DNA of 43,289 nucleotides from a virus. Position 1 is the first letter of the stretch; each line of letters starts with the position of its first letter. The stretch lies in the IMG/VR virus record IMGVR_UViG_3300009168_000064, positions 1-43,289 of that record, one strand, 5' to 3'. The position numbers and the translations under genes were made by a program. The notes under the pieces are model-generated. The model searched no databases, was not told the origin of the DNA, and saw nothing but the letters and a program-made list of their open reading frames with translations. Positions 21,102 through 29,703 of this stretch are shown here, piece after piece.

Positions 21102-21395
21102 TTATGGTTGATTTCTTGTCTTCATGATGAAGCCAACTGCTCGTGACACCATTACGTGCTTCTGCTCGTATGCCACGATGATCAGAATGCCGAGAAGATT
21201 TCCCGCCACTATGGCCATCGTATCCGGACTGACTCGGCTGCTTTTTTCGTCTTTCAGCCGAACCAATCGTTCAAGATTGCCCAGTAGCGCAGAATATTCC
21301 TCGCTATCCGGATCGCTCGTGCTCATCTCGACCAGAACCTTGTTAATTGGTTCCTCGAGAATTGACTCCTTCTTCTTAAAAAAGTTCCTCAACAC
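21102..21395 (-). CDS. small membrane protein, conserved in phages
   Basis: 97 residues from GTG at 21395 with AGAGGA six bases upstream. Basic start (LRNFFKKK), acidic helix 'STSDPDSEEYSALLGNLERLVRLKDEKS', then one membrane segment VSPDTMAIVAGNLLGILIIVAYE and a basic tail. I recall the 'PDSEEY..LL..L..L...K...VSPDT...V..NLLGI' pattern in other phage membrane proteins, function unknown. It has its own promoter (copy I) and a terminator. Confidence 0.72.
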   Translation of the reverse strand: MLRNFFKKKESILEEPINKVLVEMSTSDPDSEEYSALLGNLERLVRLKDEKSSRVSPDTMAIVAGNLLGILIIVAYEQKHVMVSRAVGFIMKTRNQP

Positions 21396-21414
21396 TAAAC
21401 ATCCTCTCTGTAGT

Positions 21415-21443
21415 TCTCAATATAACCCATGTTTAGTGTGCGA
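21415..21443 (-). promoter_or_regulatory. phage promoter family, copy I
   Basis: Minus-strand TCGCAC, CTAAACATGGG, TTATATT then GAGA, standard spacing; the -10-like box is TATATT. It lies immediately after the putative holin gene and is the rightmost copy. Confidence 0.72.
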
Positions 21444-21445
21444 GG

Positions 21446-21817
21446 TCAGTCATCTGTGTACGTGAAGTCTTGCTCATCAGTTATCTTGAACGTAACCGAA
21501 CGCATATGTTCAAGATCGTCCGGATCTATGTTCAATTCGAGCAAAAATACCTTTTTTCCGTCATCTTGCCTAATAACCAGTTGACCCTCGTGCGCAAGCG
21601 CATCGTGATATCGCTTTGAGCTGGCTTCGAGTAGCAAACCAAGAAAAAGCGTAAATAAGGAAATGGTGCCAAGTATGTTAACTACTCCTCGAGGGTCCCA
21701 GAACCATGAAATAACGAAATAGATAGATGCGTAAGCTGGAAGAATGACGTGAACCATGATAGTAGTCCACATGTAGCTACGAGAGTTCAAATATGACTTC
21801 GGTTTAGCTGCTTCCAT
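21446..21817 (-). CDS. putative holin or two-span membrane protein
   Basis: 123 residues. Two membrane segments (MWTTIMVHVILPAYASIYFVISWFW; VNILGTISLFTLFLGLLLEAS) separated by a short loop, then a soluble domain 'GQLVIRQDDGKKVFLLELNIDPDDLEHMRSVTFKI'. Layout and the C-terminal 'G....DDGKK.F.LEL..DP..L..M..V.FK' strand pattern resemble proteins placed after tail genes in other actinophages and sometimes called holins. AGGAG lies five bases before ATG. It directly follows the Gp37-like tail gene. Confidence 0.65.
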   Translation of the reverse strand: MEAAKPKSYLNSRSYMWTTIMVHVILPAYASIYFVISWFWDPRGVVNILGTISLFTLFLGLLLEASSKRYHDALAHEGQLVIRQDDGKKVFLLELNIDPDDLEHMRSVTFKITDEQDFTYTDD

Positions 21818-22918
21818 CTACACTCCTGGGACAGATAGCGTCGGATGGCCACTTTCGCCGTTTTCGTCCTCAATCTCTGCGTATTCTGTGACACGCATGA
21901 CAGCGATTTGGCCAAAGTTTCCGTCGAGAGAAATAAGATCACCTACATTGTAATCTTTTCGATATTGATACTGCGACGTGCTTGAAATATCCGCTTGACT
22001 GATCGTAATTTGTTGCTGGGCCTTGAGTGCTTGTTTTCCTAGGTTTTGCATCTTAACAATTTGCTCAATCAATGGGCTACCAGTCAAAGGAGCAGTTAAA
22101 TTGTCATCCATCCAGGATGCATCTACAAGCATCATTCGTCTGTCGTACTTAGTGGGCCCAAGATCTACCGGTACGTAATAGTACCTGCTAACGACCAAAG
22201 CCGAGTTCTTCAAGCTCTTGTTACTAAACAAGTAGTCTGCCGCAGAGAGATCTCCTGCTTTCCAAGAGAATATGACAGTCGCTGACCTATTAACGCCTTT
22301 GTAGATGGATATCACCGTTTGTGTACTGCTTCCAACTACTCCGAACGTGTTCCGTCGAATTGTTTTCATGCCAAGGTCATCAATGGCCAATATCTCTCGT
22401 ACACGGGTGTATACATCACCACGATCGATACTTCGGTTTTCTTGAATACCTGTAGCAGCGATCGAAGTTTGCGCAACGACGTTGACAAGCGCATCACCAG
22501 CGTTTTGTGTATTGACAATATGATCATTGATCAGCTTTACTACTTGATTATGCGTGTAATCAGCAAGAAGAACGTATTCAGCAATGACTCCACTAGCCCT
22601 AGCTAGGTTCATTCCAACAATTCGGTTTTCCAAATATGTATCAAAGGATCGACCAGTAATCACAAGCGTTGGATCTTCTTTTTCTTTCTCAGTGATCTCA
22701 TGATTCTCAACAATCATGACTTCGTAAGTATCTGCATGAGAAATAAGCGTTCCCAATGGCAGAAACTCTCTGAGACCAGTACTAAGTTGCGCTTGAAGCT
22801 CAAATTCTCCTGCTTCAGAATATCGTTCTATCCACATAACACTATTCAGTTTAGTAATAGCTTCTCCCCGCTCAAGGAGTGTAGGATCTGTTGCAAAATT
22901 AAACTTGAACAAATCCAT
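21818..22918 (-). CDS. tail protein, ReqiPepy6 Gp37-like
   Basis: 366 residues from ATG at 22918, preceded by a G-rich ribosome site (GGGGGGTG). The N-terminus 'LNSVMWIERYSEAGEFELQAQL' and 'TLVITGRSFDTYLENRIV' are hallmarks of the Gp37-like siphovirus tail family, related to tail-tip or hub proteins; a C-terminal 'DYNVGDLISLDGNFGQIAVMRVTE' strand domain follows. It comes after Dit in the usual tail order. An upstream 35-codon extension overlaps Dit in another frame and is unlikely to be used. Confidence 0.82.
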   Translation of the reverse strand: MDLFKFNFATDPTLLERGEAITKLNSVMWIERYSEAGEFELQAQLSTGLREFLPLGTLISHADTYEVMIVENHEITEKEKEDPTLVITGRSFDTYLENRIVGMNLARASGVIAEYVLLADYTHNQVVKLINDHIVNTQNAGDALVNVVAQTSIAATGIQENRSIDRGDVYTRVREILAIDDLGMKTIRRNTFGVVGSSTQTVISIYKGVNRSATVIFSWKAGDLSAADYLFSNKSLKNSALVVSRYYYVPVDLGPTKYDRRMMLVDASWMDDNLTAPLTGSPLIEQIVKMQNLGKQALKAQQQITISQADISSTSQYQYRKDYNVGDLISLDGNFGQIAVMRVTEYAEIEDENGESGHPTLSVPGV

Positions 22919-22920
22919 GT

Positions 22921-23769
22921 TTACACCCCCCAATACGCCGCATAGTACTGTACGAGGTTCCAGTTGATACTGGCAATATCTACGAAATGGAAACTGTTTT
23001 GACCAGGAAATAGAATTGGCCATACCGAAGTAGGCTCAATTCTGTCCATCAAAAAGGTAGTAGTTCCTCCACGAACCATGTACAAAGTCTTGTTAGAATA
23101 ATCGCTTGACAAATATAGCACATCTCCAGACACAAAGCCTCCATTAGGAGTAACTTTGAACTTCCAGTCTGGGTTTGTTGGAACGTCCTGAATCGTGAAT
23201 GAAGCTGCAGTGGCTTTGAACGTTACTTGTAAGCTGAAGCCATGTGGAGCTGTTGAGAGACCGTCTGGAATCAATACTGGATTTACTGTAGGTAGTTGTG
23301 CTGCTTTGAACTCCACTGGGTTTACAGCTCTGAACGTTGGGTCATCACAGCGAACAGTAAGCTGAACTTCCGGTAGTTGAACAAAATATGGAACCTCAAA
23401 TTTAGTGATAAAACCATAAATCCTAGCAACAAGCGTGCCAGCAGAGTTAAAGTGCAATACAATTTGTCCCGCTCTAGTAGCTGAGATAGCACGATAAAGT
23501 TCATCTCTAATATCAGAATATGATTCATCCAGGTTGAATCGTGGATTCAATACGACACGAATCACGATCTCTCTTGGCTTCAAACCGAAATCGTAGAATC
23601 GACTCTTTGTTTGAGTACCAAATCCATAGAACTTCGGAATAATATCTTCTGCATCTAGACCAACAATACCTTTAACCATGTATGTGGCAGACGCATCTCT
23701 ATCCCTCAAACTAAAGGTGATAGCTTCGGAAAGGTTGGATGCATACATCTCTATGCTTGTCAGCCTCAT
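22921..23769 (-). CDS. distal tail protein (Dit-like)
   Basis: 282 residues, beta-rich. The N-terminal part with 'DIIPKFYGFGTQTKSRFYDFGLKPREIVIRVVLNP' and 'VQLTVRCDDPTFRAV' follows the Dit family pattern; the C-terminal galectin-like part ends 'LFPGQNSFHFVDIASINWNL' (G-x-N-x-F). It forms the ring joining tail tube to tip. Its start overlaps the tape-measure stop by four bases. Confidence 0.82.
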   Translation of the reverse strand: MRLTSIEMYASNLSEAITFSLRDRDASATYMVKGIVGLDAEDIIPKFYGFGTQTKSRFYDFGLKPREIVIRVVLNPRFNLDESYSDIRDELYRAISATRAGQIVLHFNSAGTLVARIYGFITKFEVPYFVQLPEVQLTVRCDDPTFRAVNPVEFKAAQLPTVNPVLIPDGLSTAPHGFSLQVTFKATAASFTIQDVPTNPDWKFKVTPNGGFVSGDVLYLSSDYSNKTLYMVRGGTTTFLMDRIEPTSVWPILFPGQNSFHFVDIASINWNLVQYYAAYWGV

Positions 23770-26700
23770 GGTATGCTCAACTCCTCCTTAGCCAATGTAA
23801 GTTGGTTACGAGTTTGTTTGTAAATATCACTCGTAGACAATTGAGTTGGAGCATTAATTGTTTGCTCAAACTTGATCTCGTTCGGAGCATTTGGAGAAGT
23901 TGCTTCAGTGTCTCGAGTTGCTGTACCCGCAGCAATAGTACGAGCGTTGGCGTACGATGTTGCTGCATTGATTGCTTCTGAACTCTGAATATAGTCACTA
24001 ATCTTGGACGCATCCGTTGCTAGTTGAGTCAAATCAAGAACCGGCGTAATTACCGGATTGAATTCCTCAACAGCGCCAAGATCTTCAGTAATCTTGTTCA
24101 AACTATCCTTAAATATGTCAGCAGTTCTACTAATGAAGTCAGTAGAGCTAGCCGCAACTGTTGTATCACTATCCAAAGCGTATACAAGACCCTCAGCCAT
24201 TGATTTACCAATTTCGATAAATACCTTGGATGGAGAGTTTATACCAAGGAACCGCTTACCCGCATCAACGGCACCTTTAGCTACATCAACTACACCATCA
24301 GCAGCTTCCTTTGCTTTCGCTGCAAGCCCACCTGTCATACCATTGATGATTGCGCCTGCTAGCAATTTTCCTTGCTCTCTAAGTTCTCCACCTTTACTGT
24401 CGATAGTAATCCGAAGTTGCTTGATGAATTCAGTAACGACATCAAATGCTGCGTCAGCAAACTCATTCAAGTTCTCCGCAATACCTCGAATAACGGCAAG
24501 AACGAGATTCTTACCAGCCGTGATGATTCGATTGACGTTCTTTGCTATCTCGTCGATAAACGTTACAATAAGCGTCACCGCTGCAGGAACAATAAGTGTT
24601 ACTGCTTCGGTAAGTCCTGCCAGAACTTGTAGAATAACCCAAACACCAACATCGATAAGTCTTTGAATCGTGTTTCCAATACCGATAATGAATTGCTCAA
24701 TAACCCAAGCGGCAGCAGCTATGATTTCAAGCGACTTCTGCCCAATACCGACAATGAGCTGGATGATCATCTCAGCACCGACAGAAACAATCTGCCAAAT
24801 AGCGCTGGTGATTCCTTCAATGAACTTGACAATCAAGTCAACGCCGGCTTGAAGGATCTGTGTGTAATATGTCGCTACCGCAGCAATAAAGGAAGTGATA
24901 ATGTTCCCCATTGCTTCGGTGATTAGATGAATGTTCTCAGCAATCCCATTGAGGAATGTAGCAAGCAAGGTCATACCCGCTTGTACAATTTCATCAACGT
25001 GTTCTGCCAGCGAATCAAGGAACTTAATGATGATCTCAGAAACCAGATCCGTAATATGATCGATGTTCTCGCTGATTCCCTCGAGCAACTTGACAAGCAG
25101 CATCAAGCCCGTTTCAATAAAGTCGGGCCCCTTCTCGTTTAGGAAATCGAGAAGTGCTGTAGTAAGCTTGTCGAATACCGTTATGAATTTCGGAATCAAC
25201 TTAACAACGGTATCCATAAGGTGCTCGAGTACAGCACCAAGAGCTTCGGCAATTACCGGCGCAGCGTCAGTAAATACCTTGATCGTATCAACTATACCCT
25301 GTGCCAGACCCTCTAACAATGCGGGAATTGCTGCACCAATCGCCTTGAGGATTGCTGGTAGAGCTTCAGCAGCTGCCTTACCCGATTTAGCAATAACCTC
25401 AAGCGCTTTACCAACTAGCATTGCTCCAACACCGACCAAAGCGAAGCCGGCGCCAAGTGCCATCAAGGCTATTCCCAAAGCAAGCAATGTTGGAACAACC
25501 GGTGTAAGCGCCCACGCCGCAAGCCCAAGAACAGTCAATGCAATGGCTAGCCCAGCCAAGCCATGGAACAAATCTCCCCAGCTAAGGCCGGCGAACGCTT
25601 CGATAACTTTGAACAAAACACCCAACGAAAGGGCAACTACACCAATAGCTATTGCACCAAGAACGCTTCCTTGCATGGCGTATGTAGCAGCGGCAAGAAT
25701 AAGCAATGCTCCTGCCATAGCAACAAGGCCTCGAGCGATCTCTGCCCAAGACATACCACCAAACAGCTTCATTGCTCCAGCAATTGCACCAAGCGCAATA
25801 CCTACCAGAACCAAACCGGCTGCCGTAATTGGCAACGAAATAGGCATGAGCTGCATAGCTAGACCGATAAGCGCTAGCGCTGCTGAAACGCCAATGATCC
25901 CCTTGGCCAGATCAGCAAGACTCATCATTGCAAATAGCTTGATAGCCCCAGCCAATATCGTTAGACCAGTAGCCAGTAGAATAAGTCCTGCACCAGTGAT
26001 GACAATCGACTTTGGAATCAATCGAACTGCCAAGCCGATGGCAATAAGCGCTGCAGTAACACCCACAAGCCCCGTCTTCATTTCATCCCAGGACATTGAG
26101 GCAAATATCTTCATTGCAGCACCAAGAATAAGCAATCCAGTAGCGATTGCCAATATCCCAACTCCGGCCAACGCCATTTGTGCAGCATTTGCGGCCAAAG
26201 GCGTCGCCATCACTGTTAGAATTAGAAGCAACGCTGTTACACCAAGCAAACCTTTAGCAAGTTCTTCCCAACCAAGATCAGCTAGTTGCTTAGCGGCAAG
26301 AGCAAGTATAAATATAGACGTAGCTAGTAGATTAAGCCCAAAGGCCATAACAGCAAACTTGGCTGCGCTGGCTGGACCAGACGCCATCTTGGCCAATACT
26401 GAGAACGATGCCATGAGTTGACCGAAGCCAACCGCCATAGCAGTCAAAGCCTTGGTCAATGCCGCAGAGTCGATCATCGACAAGACCAACACAGAAGCAG
26501 TCAAGATGCCAATCGCGATGGCAATCTTCATGAGTGCTTCAGCCTTGATCTTTGTTTGCATCGACTTCAAGACACCAGTAAGCTGCTCGAACGTCTGACC
26601 AATCTTGTCAAACATTCCTCCGCCAATGTCAAAAGTGAAACCACTCTTGATAAATTTGGCAAGGAGGGCTGCGATTCCACCAAGTAGACCGACGTTTACA

Positions 26701-28508
26701 GCATCTAGGACCTTGTCAAAGTCGCCCTCGCCCATGGTGTCGGCGATCTTTTGACCAAGTTCCTGGAACCAGGTCTTGATGACTTCCCAAATTCTGTCCA
26801 AGACCGTAACAATCTTCGAGAGTGCATTACTGAACGGCTCCCAAATATCCGCCGCATGACTAAATGCATCTTTAACTGATGCCCAACGATCGCCAAGACG
26901 CCCAAAAGAATCAGCGACTCCATCAGGAACACTTGGATCGAGTGAAGTAAAGAAATCAAGAACTGCGTCTTTAAGAAGTCCGATAACCGCAAGAGGAGCA
27001 CTAATTACATCGCCTAGCTTTTCAAAGAACTTTTGAATACCCTTTCCTTCGACGAGGAAAGAATTAAGGTTGGTAAAGAAATCACCAATCTTGGCAGCGA
27101 ACTCAAGAAATGAACCGCTACCAACACCGACAGCCCCAACCAAATTAGCAATGAATTTAACGCCCTCTTTGATGATCGTCCAACCGATCTCCAAGATAGA
27201 GAACAAACCTCTAAATATGCTTCTAAGATTATCTACTGTATCTGCAGTAGGTTGCAATGCTCTTGCAAACCTCTGGAACAGTTGCGTCAATTCCATCAAC
27301 TGTTGACCAGTAACCGGTGGGAAAATATCCCTGAATGCGTCCTTAATCGGCTTGAGAATCTCCCCGAGGTTCTGCAATGCTTCTTTCATGGAATCAATAA
27401 GAAGGGCACGACCGCCCATCATCTTCCATGTGCCAAGCAGCTCGTTACGAGCGTCCGCATTCTTCCCAACAAATGTACCAATAGCGTTGTTAATGTCGCT
27501 AAACAACGATTTTGCTTCGTCGAAATTACCAATCAAGATTTCAAACGTCTCTGCCCAACCGGAGCCAATAGATTCCTTGACCGTACTCATAAGTTGGGTG
27601 AACGTCTTCACATCTTGCGCTGCCGCAAACGCTTTCTTACCGATGTCAGTTGTTTCATCGGCGTAATCACTAAGAGTGTTAGTCAACACCTCTGTGGTTA
27701 GCCACTGATCAGTAAGTGACTCATTGAACCCTTGGGTAGCACTTACCGCATTCCCAGCTTTCGTTACCCACTTATCCCCTTGCTTAGTGAGTTCCCCTGT
27801 AGCTTCAGCGGCATCAATAAGCTGCTGCTTGAACTCAACGGTACCCATGTTAGCAAGTTCAATGGATTTCCAGTCAATAAGTTGCACATGACCCTTTGAC
27901 AGAGCCTGCGCAAAGTTATACATAGCTCGACTAGCTTCTTCTGCGTTTGCACCAGAAACGGCAGCTACGTTAGCGACACCTTGAATAGATGCAACTGATT
28001 GATCAAGACTAACACCAGCGTTCGTAAACTTACCGATGTTAGTTGTCATGTCAGCAAATGAATAAATAGTTCTGTCTGAATACTCGTTCAATTCTTTAAG
28101 CTTCTGATTAACAGTTTCCAAAGATGCGCCAGAACCAGCCATGATGGTTTGAATAGAGCCAAGTTTAAGCTCGTATTCTTGGAAACCAGCCGTAATCTGA
28201 TCTAAGCTAAGCGATTTGACGATCTGAATTCCTGCATCAATCGCTTTATTTGTGATGTTGGAAAGTGCTGTAAGAGCAATAGTACTTAGGGCAAGGAACT
28301 TCTTACTAATGTTTTCAATTCCTTCACCCATGTGTGACATATCAAATTTATTAGCTTCTGCACTTACATCAGCGAGCCCTTGCTTAGCGCCTGTAAGTTT
28401 CAGTGCCTTATCCAGCTGACCGAGACTGGTTAGCGTCTGTTGTACTTTTCTTTCGAACGCAGAATTATCGAATTCCATACGGACGATGCGATCGTCGACG
28501 CTAGCCAT
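23766..28508 (-). CDS. tail tape measure protein
   Basis: 1580 residues, the longest gene. N-terminal helical domain with 'QEYELKLGSIQTIMAGSGAS' and 'GVANVAAVSGANAEEASRAMYNFAQALSKG', typical of tape measures. Residues about 690-1060 are very hydrophobic, with repeated units of roughly 40-50 residues beginning 'MSW.E..KGL.G' (likely membrane-inserting). A long stretch of hydrophobic helical repeats (FI.GI..NI..I...G..LI..F) follows, then 'FLGINSPSKVFIEIGKSMAEGL', a conserved tape-measure end motif. At about 1.5 A per residue it implies a tail of order 240 nm. GGAGG lies ten bases before ATG. Confidence 0.92.
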   Translation of the reverse strand: MASVDDRIVRMEFDNSAFERKVQQTLTSLGQLDKALKLTGAKQGLADVSAEANKFDMSHMGEGIENISKKFLALSTIALTALSNITNKAIDAGIQIVKSLSLDQITAGFQEYELKLGSIQTIMAGSGASLETVNQKLKELNEYSDRTIYSFADMTTNIGKFTNAGVSLDQSVASIQGVANVAAVSGANAEEASRAMYNFAQALSKGHVQLIDWKSIELANMGTVEFKQQLIDAAEATGELTKQGDKWVTKAGNAVSATQGFNESLTDQWLTTEVLTNTLSDYADETTDIGKKAFAAAQDVKTFTQLMSTVKESIGSGWAETFEILIGNFDEAKSLFSDINNAIGTFVGKNADARNELLGTWKMMGGRALLIDSMKEALQNLGEILKPIKDAFRDIFPPVTGQQLMELTQLFQRFARALQPTADTVDNLRSIFRGLFSILEIGWTIIKEGVKFIANLVGAVGVGSGSFLEFAAKIGDFFTNLNSFLVEGKGIQKFFEKLGDVISAPLAVIGLLKDAVLDFFTSLDPSVPDGVADSFGRLGDRWASVKDAFSHAADIWEPFSNALSKIVTVLDRIWEVIKTWFQELGQKIADTMGEGDFDKVLDAVNVGLLGGIAALLAKFIKSGFTFDIGGGMFDKIGQTFEQLTGVLKSMQTKIKAEALMKIAIAIGILTASVLVLSMIDSAALTKALTAMAVGFGQLMASFSVLAKMASGPASAAKFAVMAFGLNLLATSIFILALAAKQLADLGWEELAKGLLGVTALLLILTVMATPLAANAAQMALAGVGILAIATGLLILGAAMKIFASMSWDEMKTGLVGVTAALIAIGLAVRLIPKSIVITGAGLILLATGLTILAGAIKLFAMMSLADLAKGIIGVSAALALIGLAMQLMPISLPITAAGLVLVGIALGAIAGAMKLFGGMSWAEIARGLVAMAGALLILAAATYAMQGSVLGAIAIGVVALSLGVLFKVIEAFAGLSWGDLFHGLAGLAIALTVLGLAAWALTPVVPTLLALGIALMALGAGFALVGVGAMLVGKALEVIAKSGKAAAEALPAILKAIGAAIPALLEGLAQGIVDTIKVFTDAAPVIAEALGAVLEHLMDTVVKLIPKFITVFDKLTTALLDFLNEKGPDFIETGLMLLVKLLEGISENIDHITDLVSEIIIKFLDSLAEHVDEIVQAGMTLLATFLNGIAENIHLITEAMGNIITSFIAAVATYYTQILQAGVDLIVKFIEGITSAIWQIVSVGAEMIIQLIVGIGQKSLEIIAAAAWVIEQFIIGIGNTIQRLIDVGVWVILQVLAGLTEAVTLIVPAAVTLIVTFIDEIAKNVNRIITAGKNLVLAVIRGIAENLNEFADAAFDVVTEFIKQLRITIDSKGGELREQGKLLAGAIINGMTGGLAAKAKEAADGVVDVAKGAVDAGKRFLGINSPSKVFIEIGKSMAEGLVYALDSDTTVAASSTDFISRTADIFKDSLNKITEDLGAVEEFNPVITPVLDLTQLATDASKISDYIQSSEAINAATSYANARTIAAGTATRDTEATSPNAPNEIKFEQTINAPTQLSTSDIYKQTRNQLTLAKEELSIP

Positions 28509-28878
28509 TTGTCACCTGCCTCCAAATATCGTCAAGGATCTTGTCGAATACTGGCCGTATTGCAGGATTAATATAGTCTCTTCCTTCTACCCAACCACCA
28601 GTACCTGTACCATGGCCATATTGGAGAATAACAGCGACATTAACTCCGCCTTCTACATCATTATTATACCAATGAATAGCATGTATTCCACTTTTATGTT
28701 GTACCTTATAGCCCCAAGAACCAGCTGCGCGTCCTGTATCTCGTGGTGTCGCCCGAGATAAGGCATCAACGCCCATTCGACCATAACGATCTAGGGACTG
28801 AAATATTTTTTCACTCTTCATAAGTTCTAAAAATGACATTGTTTTCTTAAAATCACCAGAAGATTCGGCAGTGATCAT
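28501..28878 (-). CDS. HK97 gp10-like tail completion protein
   Basis: 125 residues. 'GRMGVDALSRATPRDTGRAAGSWGYKV' is the typical gp10/minor tail motif (A-L-x-x-x-T-P-x-D-T-G-x-x-x-x-x-W), followed by 'ILQYGHGTGTGGWVEGRDYI' (L-x-Y-G-x-G-T...G...I-N-P). Normally encoded between head-tail joining genes and the tube gene; here it comes after the tube, fibre and amidase genes, directly before the tape measure. GAAGGTG precedes ATG. Confidence 0.82.
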   Translation of the reverse strand: MITAESSGDFKKTMSFLELMKSEKIFQSLDRYGRMGVDALSRATPRDTGRAAGSWGYKVQHKSGIHAIHWYNNDVEGGVNVAVILQYGHGTGTGGWVEGRDYINPAIRPVFDKILDDIWRQVTNG

Positions 28879-28888
28879 TGATCACCTT

Positions 28889-29566
28889 CTATCGCACATG
28901 ACCTGTGGGTGCTCCATAGAATGCTGCATCACCAAATGCAAAGATTCCACCGTCTTGGCCCAATAGCCAATAACCATGGCCCGAAGGAGTAGCAGTAATA
29001 CCAACGATAGGATCATTAAGACTTTGTCCACCCATGCTTCCATGAAATTCTGCGTCACCGTAAGCAAACACTCCGCCATCACTACCCACTACCCAGTAAC
29101 CATCGCCACTAGGTGTGGTGGCCAACATTTGGGCACCTTTAGGCACATCATCACCCTCTTCCGCTGGTACTGAGCCACTATGACCGGCTTGACAAGCTGA
29201 CGCTATCGCTGCTCGCCTGTTGTTAGTGTTATCACCAGGACAAGCAGTAGCAGCACTGTCACCATGATGAACAACCTGTGGATTATCAACCAACCAATTA
29301 CGTCTACGAGCGTCATCGCAACAGGCGGCAATGAGTCCAATGTCTCCATCTGATACAGCATGAACCTCTCTATTGCCTGACAAACAAATCTGCAGGCAAT
29401 GTCCAGATTGTCCTGTAGTAATAAAGCTATCTTCTGGAGAACGCCACAATTCATAGCGAGTCAAACCGATACCAGCACTGTATTTATCAGTGCTTAGAAA
29501 CCGTGATACATTATCAGAGGGCGCGCCACCTCCCTCATGATGGATGGTAACACGATCGGCTCGCAT
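28889..29566 (-). CDS. N-acetylmuramoyl-L-alanine amidase with GYW...DGG repeats
   Basis: 225 residues. Amidase_2/PGRP-type fold: 'TIHHEGGG' at 7-14 gives the first Zn ligand (His9 or 10), and '[15 protein letters not shown]' at 98-112 the second His and the Cys109 ligand. Residues about 140-222 hold two repeats of 'G.GYW(V/L)(V/L)G.DGG(V/I)FA(Y/F)GDA.F(H/Y)G', a beta module I associate with Acidimicrobiia surface proteins, presumably wall or surface binding. No signal peptide. Its location between fibre and tape-measure genes suggests either the endolysin or a virion-associated lysin. The start is coupled to the acidic micro-gene (TAATG). Confidence 0.85.
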   Translation of the reverse strand: MRADRVTIHHEGGGAPSDNVSRFLSTDKYSAGIGLTRYELWRSPEDSFITTGQSGHCLQICLSGNREVHAVSDGDIGLIAACCDDARRRNWLVDNPQVVHHGDSAATACPGDNTNNRRAAIASACQAGHSGSVPAEEGDDVPKGAQMLATTPSGDGYWVVGSDGGVFAYGDAEFHGSMGGQSLNDPIVGITATPSGHGYWLLGQDGGIFAFGDAAFYGAPTGHVR

Positions 29567-29688
29567 TATTCGTTCGAGTGTTCAGTGGGCTCTTCCTCAA
29601 CATCTTCTGAAGTTTCCCCCGGGGAATTTTCTTCTTCGGAAACTACAACAACTTCTTCACTCTCATCGTCTGGGTTACGCTCAAACAT
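29566..29688 (-). CDS. acidic 40-residue microprotein
   Basis: [20 protein letters not shown], then [20 protein letters not shown]: nearly half Asp or Glu, no basic cluster. AAAGGA five bases before ATG and a TAATG junction with the amidase gene support translation. The DNA contains the second copy of the 21-base CCCCCGGG repeat. It may only couple translation, or may be a DNA-mimic-like peptide (speculative). Confidence 0.55.
   Translation of the reverse strand: MFERNPDDESEEVVVVSEEENSPGETSEDVEEEPTEHSNE
29610..29630. repeat. 21-base repeat, copy 2 (inside a micro-gene)
   Basis: AAGT(T)TCCCCCGGG(G)AATTTT; 19 of 21 bases identical to 20861-20881. The core TTCCCC-C-GGGGAA is an inverted repeat. 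Confidence 0.6.
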
Positions 29689-29703
29689 TGGTATTCCTTT
29701 CGG

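Noticed and set aside
25063-26421. Long plus-strand reading frame of 452 codons
   Set aside because: It is the antisense of the repetitive, hydrophobic tape-measure region; the product is low-complexity Ala/Ser/Ile/Pro and lacks a ribosome site.
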